Shown here: positions 10,683 to 20,463 of the stretch, in pieces
How the letters are laid out: the number at the start of each line of letters is the position of its first letter
Numbering within the stretch: position 1 is the first letter of the stretch
Assembly (NCBI GenBank): GCA_037367405.1
Contig: JAZKJV010003256.1
Location: 868,001 to 932,000 of the forward strand
DNA from: Ottelia alismoides
Taxonomy: Eukaryota > Streptophyta > Magnoliopsida > Alismatales > Hydrocharitaceae
Reading direction: 5' to 3'
DNA length: 64,000 bases
The notes under the pieces: model-generated
The model's database searches: none
What the model was told of the DNA's origin: nothing
Seen by the model: only the letters and a program-made list of their open reading frames with translations
Position numbers and translations under genes: made by a program

Positions 10683-12045
10683 TTTCGCGTATTTTTGTAT
10701 ATACTATACAATAATTACGGGTGGGTAAAAATTGATTTTTTTGTAAAATCCATGTATACTTGTATATTGTATAAAACTTGTATAATTCGTATAACACTTA
10801 TAAAACTCTTGAATAAAATGTTGTAGCATAGGAGGTATACCAAATTTTGAAAAAAAATAAAAACAGAAAAACAAAACAAAAACAAAAAATGGGCTTCTTA
10901 TTTACTCTTGCACATCATCTCTGCATCTAAAAAAGAAAGAAAAAGAGTCTTGCATTTCATTCATCTACATAGCATGTCATTTACATCTCTTCTGCATATC
11001 TTGCATATGCAATGTGAAAAGCTAGTGGGTTCTGAACCAAGTTATGACTAGATGTTGAGGATGTATTTGATTTGACCTTAATCCACCTAATTTCAGAGGA
11101 ACCTTATAGGAACTAGAGTTAATATTTCTCAGGTGAAGTGACTTAATTCTTTGAGTCCGCAAGTTTATGTTCACATGTCATCTTGATTAGTCTAGGTAGA
11201 ATATCTCGTGCACACACATGATTATTTTAGATAATGACCTAACTTGGAAAAGCACAATGCACGTAGCTCTTCATTGATGAGGTGGTGAGGAGGTAGAATC
11301 CTTTATATTGGAGTAGCACACGACTGGAAACAACCGTCCTCCTCTAGGGAGGGTAGTGCATCTCAACCTAGTCTGGTGGTGTTGACGTCTAAAGATGGGA
11401 CGATGTGGGTTGCAATAATGTTTAAAAGAGGGATAGTCTACTGGCTCAAGAGGAAAAACTCCTGATGTACATGCTGCACCTTGTATATAGTTCAAAAGAA
11501 AAAAAAAGAAAAAAAAGAAAAAAATGCAAGAACTCTAAAAAAATAAGACAGGCCTGAGTGAAAATAAAATACCTGTCGGAGTATGTATATTAGCAAGAAG
11601 TCTTCAACTGGATGACTTGGCTACACTGGTCAGGCATCCTAGGATAGGTAGCTACACTGGCTACCGTCCATTCTTTTCTCCACCCCCTCCTCTTGAACTG
11701 GTCGCACTTGAACTTAGAAGGGAATACCCTGCTCCTGGAGGAAAGAGTTACTGGACCGGGTAATAGACTTAGCTTGTTAGAGGAGGCTGGTTCTTAGCCA
11801 TTTCTGATGTGGAGAGCTATTTTACACTTGCATAGTACAAGTGAGAATCATAGTCATCAGAAATTTACGTTTGAGGATTTATTCTGACCTAACTGTTGAG
11901 GTGTCTTGAATAGAAGACTTGTGGAACTTAAAGTCTGTTAGGTCTTAAGTTCCATTTTCAACTTTTGTTCATGACCTTGGTATGGAACCCAAAATCATTT
12001 CACTTTTTCATTTCATTTTAGTTGCTCAGGGACGAGCAAGGTTTA
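10683..12045 (+). other. 3' UTR of the Athila-like element
   Basis: This is non-coding sequence between the hairpin array and the polypurine tract. It contains two copies of GGCTACACTGG-like sequence at about 11620-11680, then a C/T-rich stretch. The same arrangement occurs on the minus strand of element A (about 16620-16690) and element B (about 49425-49480). Just before the polypurine tract, GCTCAGGGACGAGCAAGG also matches A and B. Apart from short frames (for example 11271-11495, minus strand), nothing coding is seen. Confidence 0.6.
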
Positions 12046-12057
12046 AGTATAGGGGGT
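12046..12057 (+). promoter_or_regulatory. Polypurine tract
   Basis: AAGTATAGGGGGT lies immediately before the LTR start TGATGAATCC, the expected position of the plus-strand primer. Elements A and B have the same sequence beside their 3' LTRs. Confidence 0.8.
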
Positions 12058-13033
12058 TGATGAATCCACGATTCATCACTCTAAAGTTGAAAATAGAGCT
12101 TTGTTCACGAGTAATTAGCTGCATATTTCCACTTATATTGCATAATTAACATTCATGCATGCATAAATAATATCTGCATTTTAGCATTCATATTGCCCAA
12201 TATAAGAAGCTAAATTCACTTGTAAAAATCACATGTATATTCACCATATTTCACCTATTTGTATATATTTTATACTAAACCCAAATCCAATAAAATAAAT
12301 TTTATAGTGTATATAATACTAACATTAATTAAAGAAAAATATCAAAAAATACTAACTTGTAAAATTGATCAATAAAACCCGAATCTAAGTTTGAAACTAG
12401 AAACCTTAAAATGCACATATGTCCCTCTCATACAGTGTCTGATTTAGGTCTACCTACTTTTAAAGTAATATATATTCAAAGACCTTCAAAAATGAGACCT
12501 ATTTCATTAAAATCGGAGATCGTATGCAAAACCTGGGTTTTGGGCCCCTATTATATATTGTACATATTGACCTTTTTTCCCTTTATTTTATCCTTTTATT
12601 TTCTTAATTATTAAAAATCCAAAAAATTAAATTAATTTGTAAATATTCTTTTCATATTTTCTCTATTTTATTTGATTTTTCTTTTATTTTAAAATGATAA
12701 AAAAATGCAAAGGATAAAAATGTGGTATTTTATATCTATAAGGTACCGCCCAAAAAATACACTTTGTATAGATGATTTCATTTGATTTTCAATCCTTCAC
12801 AAAAGTTGTAGATCTTGTCGAGACAAGCAACTTTTGTGTTGATCACATTTTGATTTGACCTTATTTGATATTTCTTTTAGATTTTCTTTTATTTTTAATT
12901 ACGATTTTTCTGGAGCTGACATGTGGCAGCTCCTGGAGATGCCACGTGTCATCCCCTCCTTTATCCACTTACTCTCTTTACTCTGGACCATTGGATGAAG
13001 GGTGCTTCAACCAATGGCTCAAATCCTTTCATG

Positions 13034-13092
13034 TCTCTCTTTCTCTCTCTCTCTCTCTCTCTCCTTCTCTCTCTCTTTCTCTATCTCTCTCC
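13034..13092 (+). repeat. CT-rich microsatellite
   Basis: An interrupted run of CT dinucleotides inside the Athila-like LTR. It creates long low-complexity open frames (Ser/Leu-rich on the plus strand) that are not genes. Confidence 0.9.
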
Positions 13093-13185
13093 ATACGGTG
13101 TCTTCCACCTCCCGACTCTTGCGGGAGGAACCACCTCCCACATCGCCCACTCGCATACCCTCTCCCCTTCTCCTGCGTAAGGCTC

Positions 13186-13190
13186 CACTC
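13186..13190. repeat. Left target-site duplication of element A
   Basis: CACTC immediately precedes the left LTR of A and is repeated at 24983-24987 immediately after the right LTR. The 5-bp duplication fixes both ends of the insertion. Confidence 0.93.
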
Positions 13191-14204
13191 TGACGAATCC
13201 GGAAATGCCGGGTTTAAAAAGTTGTTTTTATCGTTCGACTTAAAGAATGATTATTTGTGCGTTGTAGGCGGCATTCGGAATCGATCAAGAAAATACCACA
13301 AATAATTTATTCAATTTTTAATCTCATGGTTTTATGTTTATTTTACTTGGACAAGTCCCAAGGTCGATCACAAGGAGGCAAAGGAACAATCTAGAGTGAT
13401 GTCTATCAAAGTTTGTGTTCGATTTTCGAGGCAGTCTTTTTTTTGGAATTTTTAATGCAAAAAAGGGGTGTTAAATGCAAATTTGGCCTATTTTAGGGAC
13501 TAAAATATAAATTACAAACAAACGATGTCCGAAAAATACGAAACTTGGCAACAATGTAAATTATGATGAAGTGAGTGCACCATAATTTTTTTGGAATTTT
13601 TGAATGCAAAATGAATTTTTTATGGATTTTTAAATGCAAACAGAATGATTTTCAATATTTAAATATAATAAATATTAAACCTACTTATTTTCAAGAAATA
13701 AAATTATCTAAGATCTATCACTAGGTGACGGATCTCAGAAAAATCCTAAACCTCAAAAATGTGGGGTTTAATACCTATTAAAAATTAAATACTAAAATAT
13801 GCAAAATGATTTTTACAGGGTAAATTATGCATGCAAATGCAAATCTTTTTGGGCACAATGTCAAGCACAAATAATTCTACAATATGTGATTTTTCGAAGA
13901 TTTTTAGAGCAGTGGTTAATCAACTATGAATTTTGGAGCAAGAAATGGGTAAAATATGCAAATTTCCACAAAACAATTATTTATTAATTAACCATCAATC
14001 AAAAAATTACCCACAATATGTCAAAGCGTAGAGAATCAACTACCAAACATCATGCTATTTTTGGATTAATAAAATAATGTAGATAAGATGTTCAAAACAA
14101 AATGGGAACACAGGGGTACAAATGCAATAGATAAATAAAATATTAAATGCAGTGGGGGTTTCTATGTAATTACCAATACTCCAGATGGTGTCTTTGCAAA
14201 ATTT

Positions 14205-14399
14205 CCAGAGGGACATGTGCGTGGCACGTGCCCTCTGGAGGCGGGTCTGATCTGCAAAAAGTTGTAACTTCGAAGGTCTTCGTGAAAATGTCCCAGCGGT
14301 CACGTGCTATGCACGTGACCTGGGCTTTGGCGCGATAAGGGGGGACTCCAGGGGTGTCTTAGCAAGATGTCCCGTCACTGACGTGTGAATCACGTGAGG
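14205..14399. repeat. G-box palindromes downstream of the LTR TATA box (A, left LTR)
   Basis: Three inverted repeats centred on CACGTG-type motifs. At 14298-14320, GGTCACGTGC and GCACGTGACC flank TAT in a perfect palindrome. At 14205-14238 the arms CCAGAGGG and CCCTCTGG enclose ATGTGC/GGCACGTG. At about 14377-14399, ACGTGTGAATCACGT is a looser copy. All lie in the transcribed part of the LTR. Confidence 0.75.
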
Positions 14400-14823
14400 A
14401 GGGCCTCGGCCCTGGGGACCGGCGGCTGTGGAGAGGAAGCAGCGGAGGGCAGGTGCTACGGCGGAGTTGCTCGGAGGAGTTGAGAGCAAGGGGCGGCGCA
14501 GCTCCTGTACGGTTGGTGGCGAGGCGACGTCGTGTGCGGCGTGGAGGTGAAGTCGGTGGCCGACAAACGGCCGTGGGTCGTTGATGAAGATGAAGGCGCG
14601 GTGGTGGTTGTCGGCTGTTCCTGGCATGGAGTAGGTGGAGTTGAATGACGTTGGTGGCGGTGGGCGTTTGGCCAAGGAAGGCAGAGGAGCTCACCAGCTG
14701 TGCTTCTGCGACAGATGGCGAAGGCGGTGGCCCGGGAGGAGATGGAGATGGTGGTCGAAGGCGTCGTCGTGGGCTCGACGTTGAATCGGAGCATGGCAGT
14801 ATGCCGGGGGAGTGGCGCTGCAA
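14359..14823 (-). other. Open frame in the GC-rich LTR leader (A, left)
   Basis: A 154-codon frame rich in Pro, Ser and Arg starts about 75 bp downstream of the TATA box. The right LTR has a frame of the same length and start (23114-23578). I recognise no domain. GC-rich DNA often lacks stops, and opposite-strand frames are open here too, so it may be accidental; it is listed because both LTRs keep it. Confidence 0.25.
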
Positions 14824-14896
14824 CGAGCTGTCACCTCCAGCCGATACCTTCGAGCGTCAATCGGCGGATGGATCTTGAAGGAGGCGGCGACGCGGG

Positions 14897-14903
14897 TTTT
14901 ATA
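14897..14903 (-). promoter_or_regulatory. LTR TATA box, element A left LTR
   Basis: TATAAAA on the minus strand, at the border between the AT-poor U3 and the GC-rich leader. The right LTR has TACAAAA at the same place (23693-23699). Confidence 0.55.
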
Positions 14904-15181
14904 GGTTGAGGGGATGGTGCGTCGAAGATGGAAGGTGGCCGGGTTTTGAGGGGGAGATCGGAGAGGCGATCGACCGGGATTTGATTGGGGATCGGGGGTA
15001 TACGCGGGGGAGGAGGAGATCGGAGATAAGGGGAGAGCGGTGCGGCGGAGAAATTGGGGGCTGATTGGCGGCAGCCTGAAGGGGAAGGTGTTTGGAGAAG
15101 ATGGCTGTGGGCCGTCCTATCGGCCGAGATCGGACGGCCCGTGTGGAGACGCATGGCGCTTGGGGGCTCAAGAGAGGGGGC

Positions 15182-15331
15182 GCACGTGCGGAGCACGTGC
15201 CTTGGGAGGCACGTGCGACGCACGTGCCAATTATTATTTTTATTATTTTTATTTTTTTTTATAAAAAAAATGATATTAAAAATATCTCAAAAACGGCTGA
15301 CACGTGGCGGCACCAGGTGCTGCCACATGTC
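15182..15331. repeat. G-box palindromes upstream of the LTR TATA box (A, left LTR)
   Basis: GCACGTGC repeats around GGA at 15182-15200. GGCACGTGCG and CGCACGTGCC flank a single A at 15208-15228. A longer imperfect inverted repeat (16-nt arms, GACACGTGGC... and ...GCCACATGTC) lies at 15299-15331. The same three occur at matching positions in the right LTR (about 23977-24119). Confidence 0.8.
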
Positions 15332-16196
15332 GGCACCAGAAAATTTTGAAAATAAAACTTTTGTAAAATCAAAAATAAATAGCAAATTGGCGCAGATCAA
15401 AAAAGTTTCTTCACAAAGATTGCTCGTCTCGATGAGATCTACGACTTTCATGAAGACATCAAAATCAAAATCGATTATTTGCACAAAGTGAATTTTTGGG
15501 GTATCCCATGTACAAAGAATACCATGATTTTTGGGTTTTATAATTTTTATGTCATTTTTAAGAGAGATCAAAATCCGGAAAAATAAGGTAAAATCAAGAG
15601 TAAATAAAGACACCTTAATCTATTTTTTTTGTATTTTTATTAATTGATAAAATATGAATATAAAATAATAGGTCAAAAACCGCTAAAATACACAATATAC
15701 AAAAGAGACCCAAAACCCAATTTTCACATATGAGCTCCGATTCACTTGAACTTGGTCTTGTTTTGAAGGTAATTGAATGTACATTAGTTCAAAAGTGAGT
15801 AGGATTAAAACGGACACTGGATGAGGAAGATATGGGGCTTTTAGTCCGAAAATCCTGAAACTAGGGTTTAGGTTTTTGGTCCACTTATTTGGGTTAGTTA
15901 TTTTTTTTCTATTTTTCCATTATTCTTGTTAGTTATATGTACACGGTGGAAGTAGTTTTGAGTCATTCGGAGTTAGCATGAATGGGTTAAAAATCCGGGA
16001 AGTTAGGTTATTTACAGGTCATTTTTGGCATGGATTTTTGGCTTCCTATTTTTGTGCAGATTTTTGTGCTAAAATGCAATTCTTATGAAATCATGCACTA
16101 ATGCTAATTATGCATAATAGGTGCAAGAATGCTGTTGATTTTGAGGGATTTGAGCTTAATAAATGAGATTTAGAGTGATGAATACGAGATTTATCA

Positions 16197-16209
16197 TCCC
16201 CCTATACTT
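16197..16209 (-). promoter_or_regulatory. Element A polypurine tract
   Basis: On the minus strand TTTAAGTATAGGGGGA lies directly before the LTR start TGATAAATC, preceded by GCTCAGGGATGAGCATGG. This nearly repeats the sequence at the Athila-like element's 3' LTR (12020-12060). Confidence 0.82.
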
Positions 16210-17514
16210 AAACCATGCTCATCCCTGAGCATCAAAAAGAAATGCTATGAGGTGAAATGAGATTGGATTCCATACCAAGACCATGAGCTAAAGGTGAAAG
16301 TGAACATAAACTCGACCTTTGGATTATTTGTGTGTTGGAACTTCTGTGAGACTTAGAATTTAAAATCAACAGCCCTCAAGTTCTACATCATTGCTACAGT
16401 TTCGGCTCAGAAGTCATCTTAGATCAATCATCTTCCCAAAGTATACCCTATGAACATTGAATAACCGACTCATGTGTGTGAAAGGTTTTAGCTCTTCCCA
16501 TCCAGAATGCTGGACTACCGCGCAAACCTCCTCTCCAGTAACTCATCCTCGGGGAGTCAGGTATTTCCTTCTAAGTTCTGTCGCACTGTGTTCACAATCG
16601 AATTGGGGGGAGAAGATAGAAGAAGGGGAAAAGAACTGGAGGGTGGCCAGTGTAGTCACCTCTCCTTGTGAAGATGGCCAGTGTAGCCGAGTCTCCACCA
16701 AGATCTGCAGGTTTCTTGAAGCTTGGACCTTTTTGGTCAGATTTTATTTGGTAGAATGCTTCTTTGTATTTGGAATTTTCGGTGGTTTGCTTGGATCTTG
16801 TTTTGCCCCTACGGATATAGAATCTTTTTATTCCATACATTTTTTTGGGGTCTTAGAAAAAATTGTGCCCAGCCGTCCATCCCTTTTCTGAAGCTTTATT
16901 TCAACCTGTACTCCGGTCTTTAGATTTCCACACTACCAGAAAAGAAACTCACACAGTCTTCCAACATCCCGTCTGAGTTGAGCTAAGTGCATAGTGCGAG
17001 AGTACAAATTAATTCCTTATTCCAGAGTTGTACCAAGAATGAAGATACCAGTTTAGACACTGAGTCAAACGCTGCTCATTGTCATGTGGAACTCAAAGAA
17101 TTAAGTCAAAGACCCGAAGACTCTAAAATCCTATTTCTCGGTGAAGTTCCTCTGAAAATTAGGTGGATTAAGGTCAAGTCCAGACCACTCTCGGTTTCGG
17201 CTCATAACTTGGTTCAGAACCCAAAGACTTTTCACATATGCAAATGCGATGCTTGATGAAATGCAGGTGGAATGCAGACATTTTTTTTGAATTCTTTTTT
17301 TATGCAAAAGATTTTTGTTGTTTGTTTGTTTTTTTTAATGCAAAAAAATGAATAAGAAGCCATTTTTTTTCAAAAATCTTGGGTGTAGTCAGTGTTAGTG
17401 GCAAAAACATTTTTTTTTGTTTTTGTTGTTTTTTTTGAAACCCCACCCCGTAAATACATATAGACTTATGCGCAAGTACGAGATATGTATAAAATATATA
17501 CACAGTATATATAC
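16210..17514 (-). other. Element A 3' UTR
   Basis: Non-coding sequence between the hairpin array and the polypurine tract. GGCCAGTGTAG occurs twice, 33 bp apart, at about 16646 and 16678 on the plus strand; the matching pair is in the Athila-like 3' UTR. T-rich tracts lie at 17280-17440. The open frames here (for example 16457-16891 on the plus strand) are antisense and unconvincing. Confidence 0.6.
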
Positions 17515-17895
17515 AGACCCCCCTATACTTAGCGAGTGCTGTGTCCTCAGAGCACAAGAAACGTAAAGAAGACATAGCTCGGGCTAAGCGTAAGAGAGTG
17601 AAAAAGGAAAAAGAACAAGATTTACAGAATCGCCCCCCTATACTTAGACTATGAATAGTCTAAGTATAGAAGAAGAGTGGAAAAAAATGAAACGGTTGGG
17701 GTATGCGAATGAGGAGAGTATGTACAGGTGGGCGTCAGTTCCCCCTATACTTAGGTTATGGTCAGCCTAAGTATAGAAGAAGGGTGGAAGTGAGGTGATC
17801 TGGAGGAGTGTGATGGGGGAAATGAAATATACAGGTGGCATCGGTCCCCCCCTATACTTAGGCCTTGGCCTAAGTAGAGGAAGAAGCTGTACAAG
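17515..17895 (-). repeat. Element A hairpin plus purine-run array
   Basis: Four modules follow the ORF stop. On the plus strand each begins with a run of C and TATACTTAG, a short loop, then the complementary arm. At 17640-17669, TATACTTAGACTA, loop TGAA, TAGTCTAAGTATA is a perfect 13-bp stem. Others are at 17746-17775, 17852-17880 (ACTTAGGCC and GGCCTAAGT) and a longer one at 17521-17590. Spacing is close to 105 bp. In sense orientation each stem is followed at once by AGTATAGGGGG, the same core as the polypurine tract. Confidence 0.82.
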
Positions 17896-17935
17896 GAGAC
17901 CGATGTGGTCGGGAGGGAGGGTGGGTAGCCGATGA

Positions 17936-20463
17936 TTAAGGCGGTTTACGGCTGATCTTCTTGTGAGCCTGTGGTGGGAGATCGTAATGAGTTGGAGATG
18001 AAACATGTGATTCCCAACTATTATCAGTGTCATCCTCAGAAAAGTCATGATGGATAGTGGACGAAGTGTTTGAGTCAGATGAAAGATATCCATCATCGGA
18101 ATTATCCTCAGAGGAATAGTATTTGAAAGTGGACACACTCCAGATATTCATGTCTTTTTGTTTCTTCAATTGTTTCCTCAAAATTCGTTCCTTTTTGAGA
18201 TCAATCAGTTTGTCCTCAGATGAATATTCAGATGCTCCGGTCTCAGTGAGCTCATAAGAAATAATTCCAGTGTACTTGTGGAAGGTTGGAGCATCAGCTT
18301 TTGATGAGTAATAATTAGGAACGGGAGTTGTCCAACGAGAATCGAATTTTGGATCCTTGCGAAGATATGGCTTTAGAGCTGTCGAACAGACTTCACTCAT
18401 GTAGACCACTTTTTCCGGACCTGATGAGGGATCATTAACCGATTTCTCTTCTGAAAGATCAAAGGTGACTTTCTTTTTCTTGTCTCGTGAAGATGTTGGT
18501 TCACTTGAGTACCCAGATGAATAGCCATTGGAATTCTTCTCCTTGGACGGTGTTTGGGCTACATGTTTGTTCTTTGTCTCCTGAATGTTGGTGCACTCTC
18601 GATTTGGGAGGATTTGGTCAAGATAATCAGAGTAGGTTGCTTCAGGGTACGACCATGCATATGTCTCAGGATCGTAGTAGAAGGATTTGTTTATTTTGAG
18701 ATCCGCGGGAATTGAAATACTGGGGAGAGTTTCTAAACCAATAGTCTCATTAACAAACGCAATCTCAGGTGTAGCAGTGGGGTAGGGCTCTTCTACCGTT
18801 TCATGGTTGCAGTTGTTGGAGACTTCGTGGGTTACCTCAGAAAATCGTGGTTCCTAAAAGACTGTGTCAGATCGAAGTGTTTCCAATGCCGTAAAATTGA
18901 TTTCCCGGGTCTCACAATTGATAATTGCCTTAGACAATATTAAGAATGGCTTTCCTAGAATAATTGGAGACTGGATGAATTCTCCTTGATGCTCAATATC
19001 AATGATCGTGAATTCCATTTTGAGCGGAGCACCTTGGAATATCATGATTACAGAAATGATTCCTCTCGACCGCTTCATTGATCAGTCCGCCAATTGAACA
19101 ATCTCTCGTATTTTTCTGATTGGTCCAAGTTTGAGTTCGTGGAATACAGAGGTCGGGAGGATATTGATCGGTGAATCATCACCAATTCGGGAATGGGTGA
19201 AAATTGTGTCTCTGATTTCGCGTCAAATCTGGGCAACCGCTTCACTATGCGGCTCTTGGTTTTTCTCCTCAACACCAAGGAGGAGGCCATTGACAAGATA
19301 TGTCTTTCAGTATTCGTTAATTTATCCATTAAGATTTTTTTAAGTCGGGGAAGTGTTCAATGGCCTTTATATTGGGAAGTTCAAAAATCAAGTGCTTTTC
19401 CAGTGCTTCCTGTACAATAGGATCCAAATTCTTTAGATCTTCTTCAGTTTTAATTTTTATGTAGTTTTCAATTTTTCAATTTTTTGGTATTTTCTGTGTA
19501 GTGTGGTGATGTGGTGTCTTCCAGAGATGAGAAGGGGCCTTGATATTCAGAGTATGGATTAGTGGCATAATCTTTCCTAGGGGAATAATAAGCAGAGGTG
19601 TTGATATTAGACTCATCCCTAGGTTTTTGAATATCCTCAAAAGTTTCATCATGAGATGAGATCATTTCCTCATTTAGTTTAATATTCGATACACCATAGA
19701 ATGAGATTACTCGGTCGACAAATTTTTGAAATTTATCCTCCATCAATTCGAATCTGGTTTTTATCCTCGAAACATCATCCTCAAAATCGTGTTCATGATC
19801 AATAATGGGAGCAGTCGGTATGTGTTTAATAATTTCATCTTCCATTTTTCTGTATGTGCGGAGAGGACAGTTTCTCGGAATGTCTGACATATGATCCTTA
19901 TTTTCTGAAAATTTCTCCTCAAAAATTATGGAAGGAGGCTGCTCATATGGTGCAGGCATGTGTATTTGATCTGAGTAGAGTTCAATCCTTTGATCATGAT
20001 TGATCAGACCTTGATATTGTGGAGTCAGCATACAGGGTTTATATGTGTCTAGGAGGTCAATCCAGTCCTCTGTATGAGTATCATGTCTGATAAGGGGTTT
20101 GTCGTGGTCAATCCAACGCTGATGATCATTAAGTGTGTGTCTTTCCATCTGGGTTTGGTTTCTCTGCCGGTCATGAGACTTGAAGGGATTTTGATCTTGA
20201 AATATTTCATTGGCGAGAAACTGAGAATAAGATGATTCAATCCAAGATGGTGTGGTCAGATGATTTGAGAAAGGATTTAATGCGGGGGCCGAAGTCATCC
20301 GTGGGTAAAAGTTTCCCGCAAATGTTTGAGGATTATTGAAAGAAGAGGATGTAGTTGATTTGGGCCAAACCGAGACATATTGGTTTTCATATTGATGTTC
20401 GGTTATTTTTGAAGGAGTTGAGAGAAATGATGGGTTGGATCTGAAATTTGGAAAAATTTCCAT
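17936..20463 (-). pseudogene. Element A gag/protease-like polyprotein, broken
   Basis: This is the only ORF of element A. From the ATG at 20463 an open 331-codon frame gives a polar N-terminal part (WIESSYSQFLANEIFQDQNP, later FEDDVSRIKTRFELMEDKFQ, probably helical). It has the place of gag but no recognisable gag motif. After several stops comes a retropepsin-like stretch around 18880-19290: SPINILPTS, then SPIILGKPFLILSKAIINCE. The active-site position reads RIGDDSP once a frame change is allowed, so D-T/S-G is not preserved. A Ser/Lys/Asp-rich tail (SSGPEKVVYMSEV, SSEDNSDDGYLSSDSNTSST) is open from 18409 to 17936. Element B carries the same protein. Confidence 0.72.

Larger units (their letters stand above)
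12058..13190 (+). repeat. 3' LTR of the Athila-like element, part 1
   Basis: The LTR begins TGATGAATCC right after the polypurine tract and is interrupted at 13190 by element A. Several blocks align with the minus-strand LTRs of A and B: the palindromic start (TGATGAAT...ATTCATCA), GGGTTTTGGGCCCCTATTAT (about 12533), a TTGTAGATCTTGTCGAGACAA block and an inverted repeat around ACATGTGGCAG and GCCACGTGT (12920-12950). A CT microsatellite lies near its end. Confidence 0.8.
13191..16196 (-). repeat. Element A 3' LTR (left copy)
   Basis: It starts TGACGAATCC and ends GATTTATCA on the plus strand and repeats at 21954-24982. In the first 140 bp the two copies differ at six positions by eye. Reading on the minus strand it holds U3, a TATA box at 14897-14903, then a GC-rich leader and the AT-rich U5. 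Confidence 0.93.

Noticed and set aside
12865..13305. Ser/Leu-rich 146-codon frame
   Set aside because: It translates a CT microsatellite and crosses the insertion boundary of element A at 13191.
14359..15223. Many long frames on both strands of the GC-rich LTR segments (also 23114-24019, 46970-48157, 56293-57480)
   Set aside because: They overlap in several frames, repeat in both LTRs and show no protein family. They are a product of GC-rich sequence lacking stops; only the sense-strand leader frame of A is kept, with low confidence.
16457..16923. Plus-strand 144-codon frame
   Set aside because: It is antisense in the 3' UTR of element A, and the equivalent place in B does not keep it.
17515..17895. 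CRISPR-like regular repeats
   Set aside because: Only four units, with internal stems that differ from unit to unit and no uniform spacers; the setting is eukaryotic.
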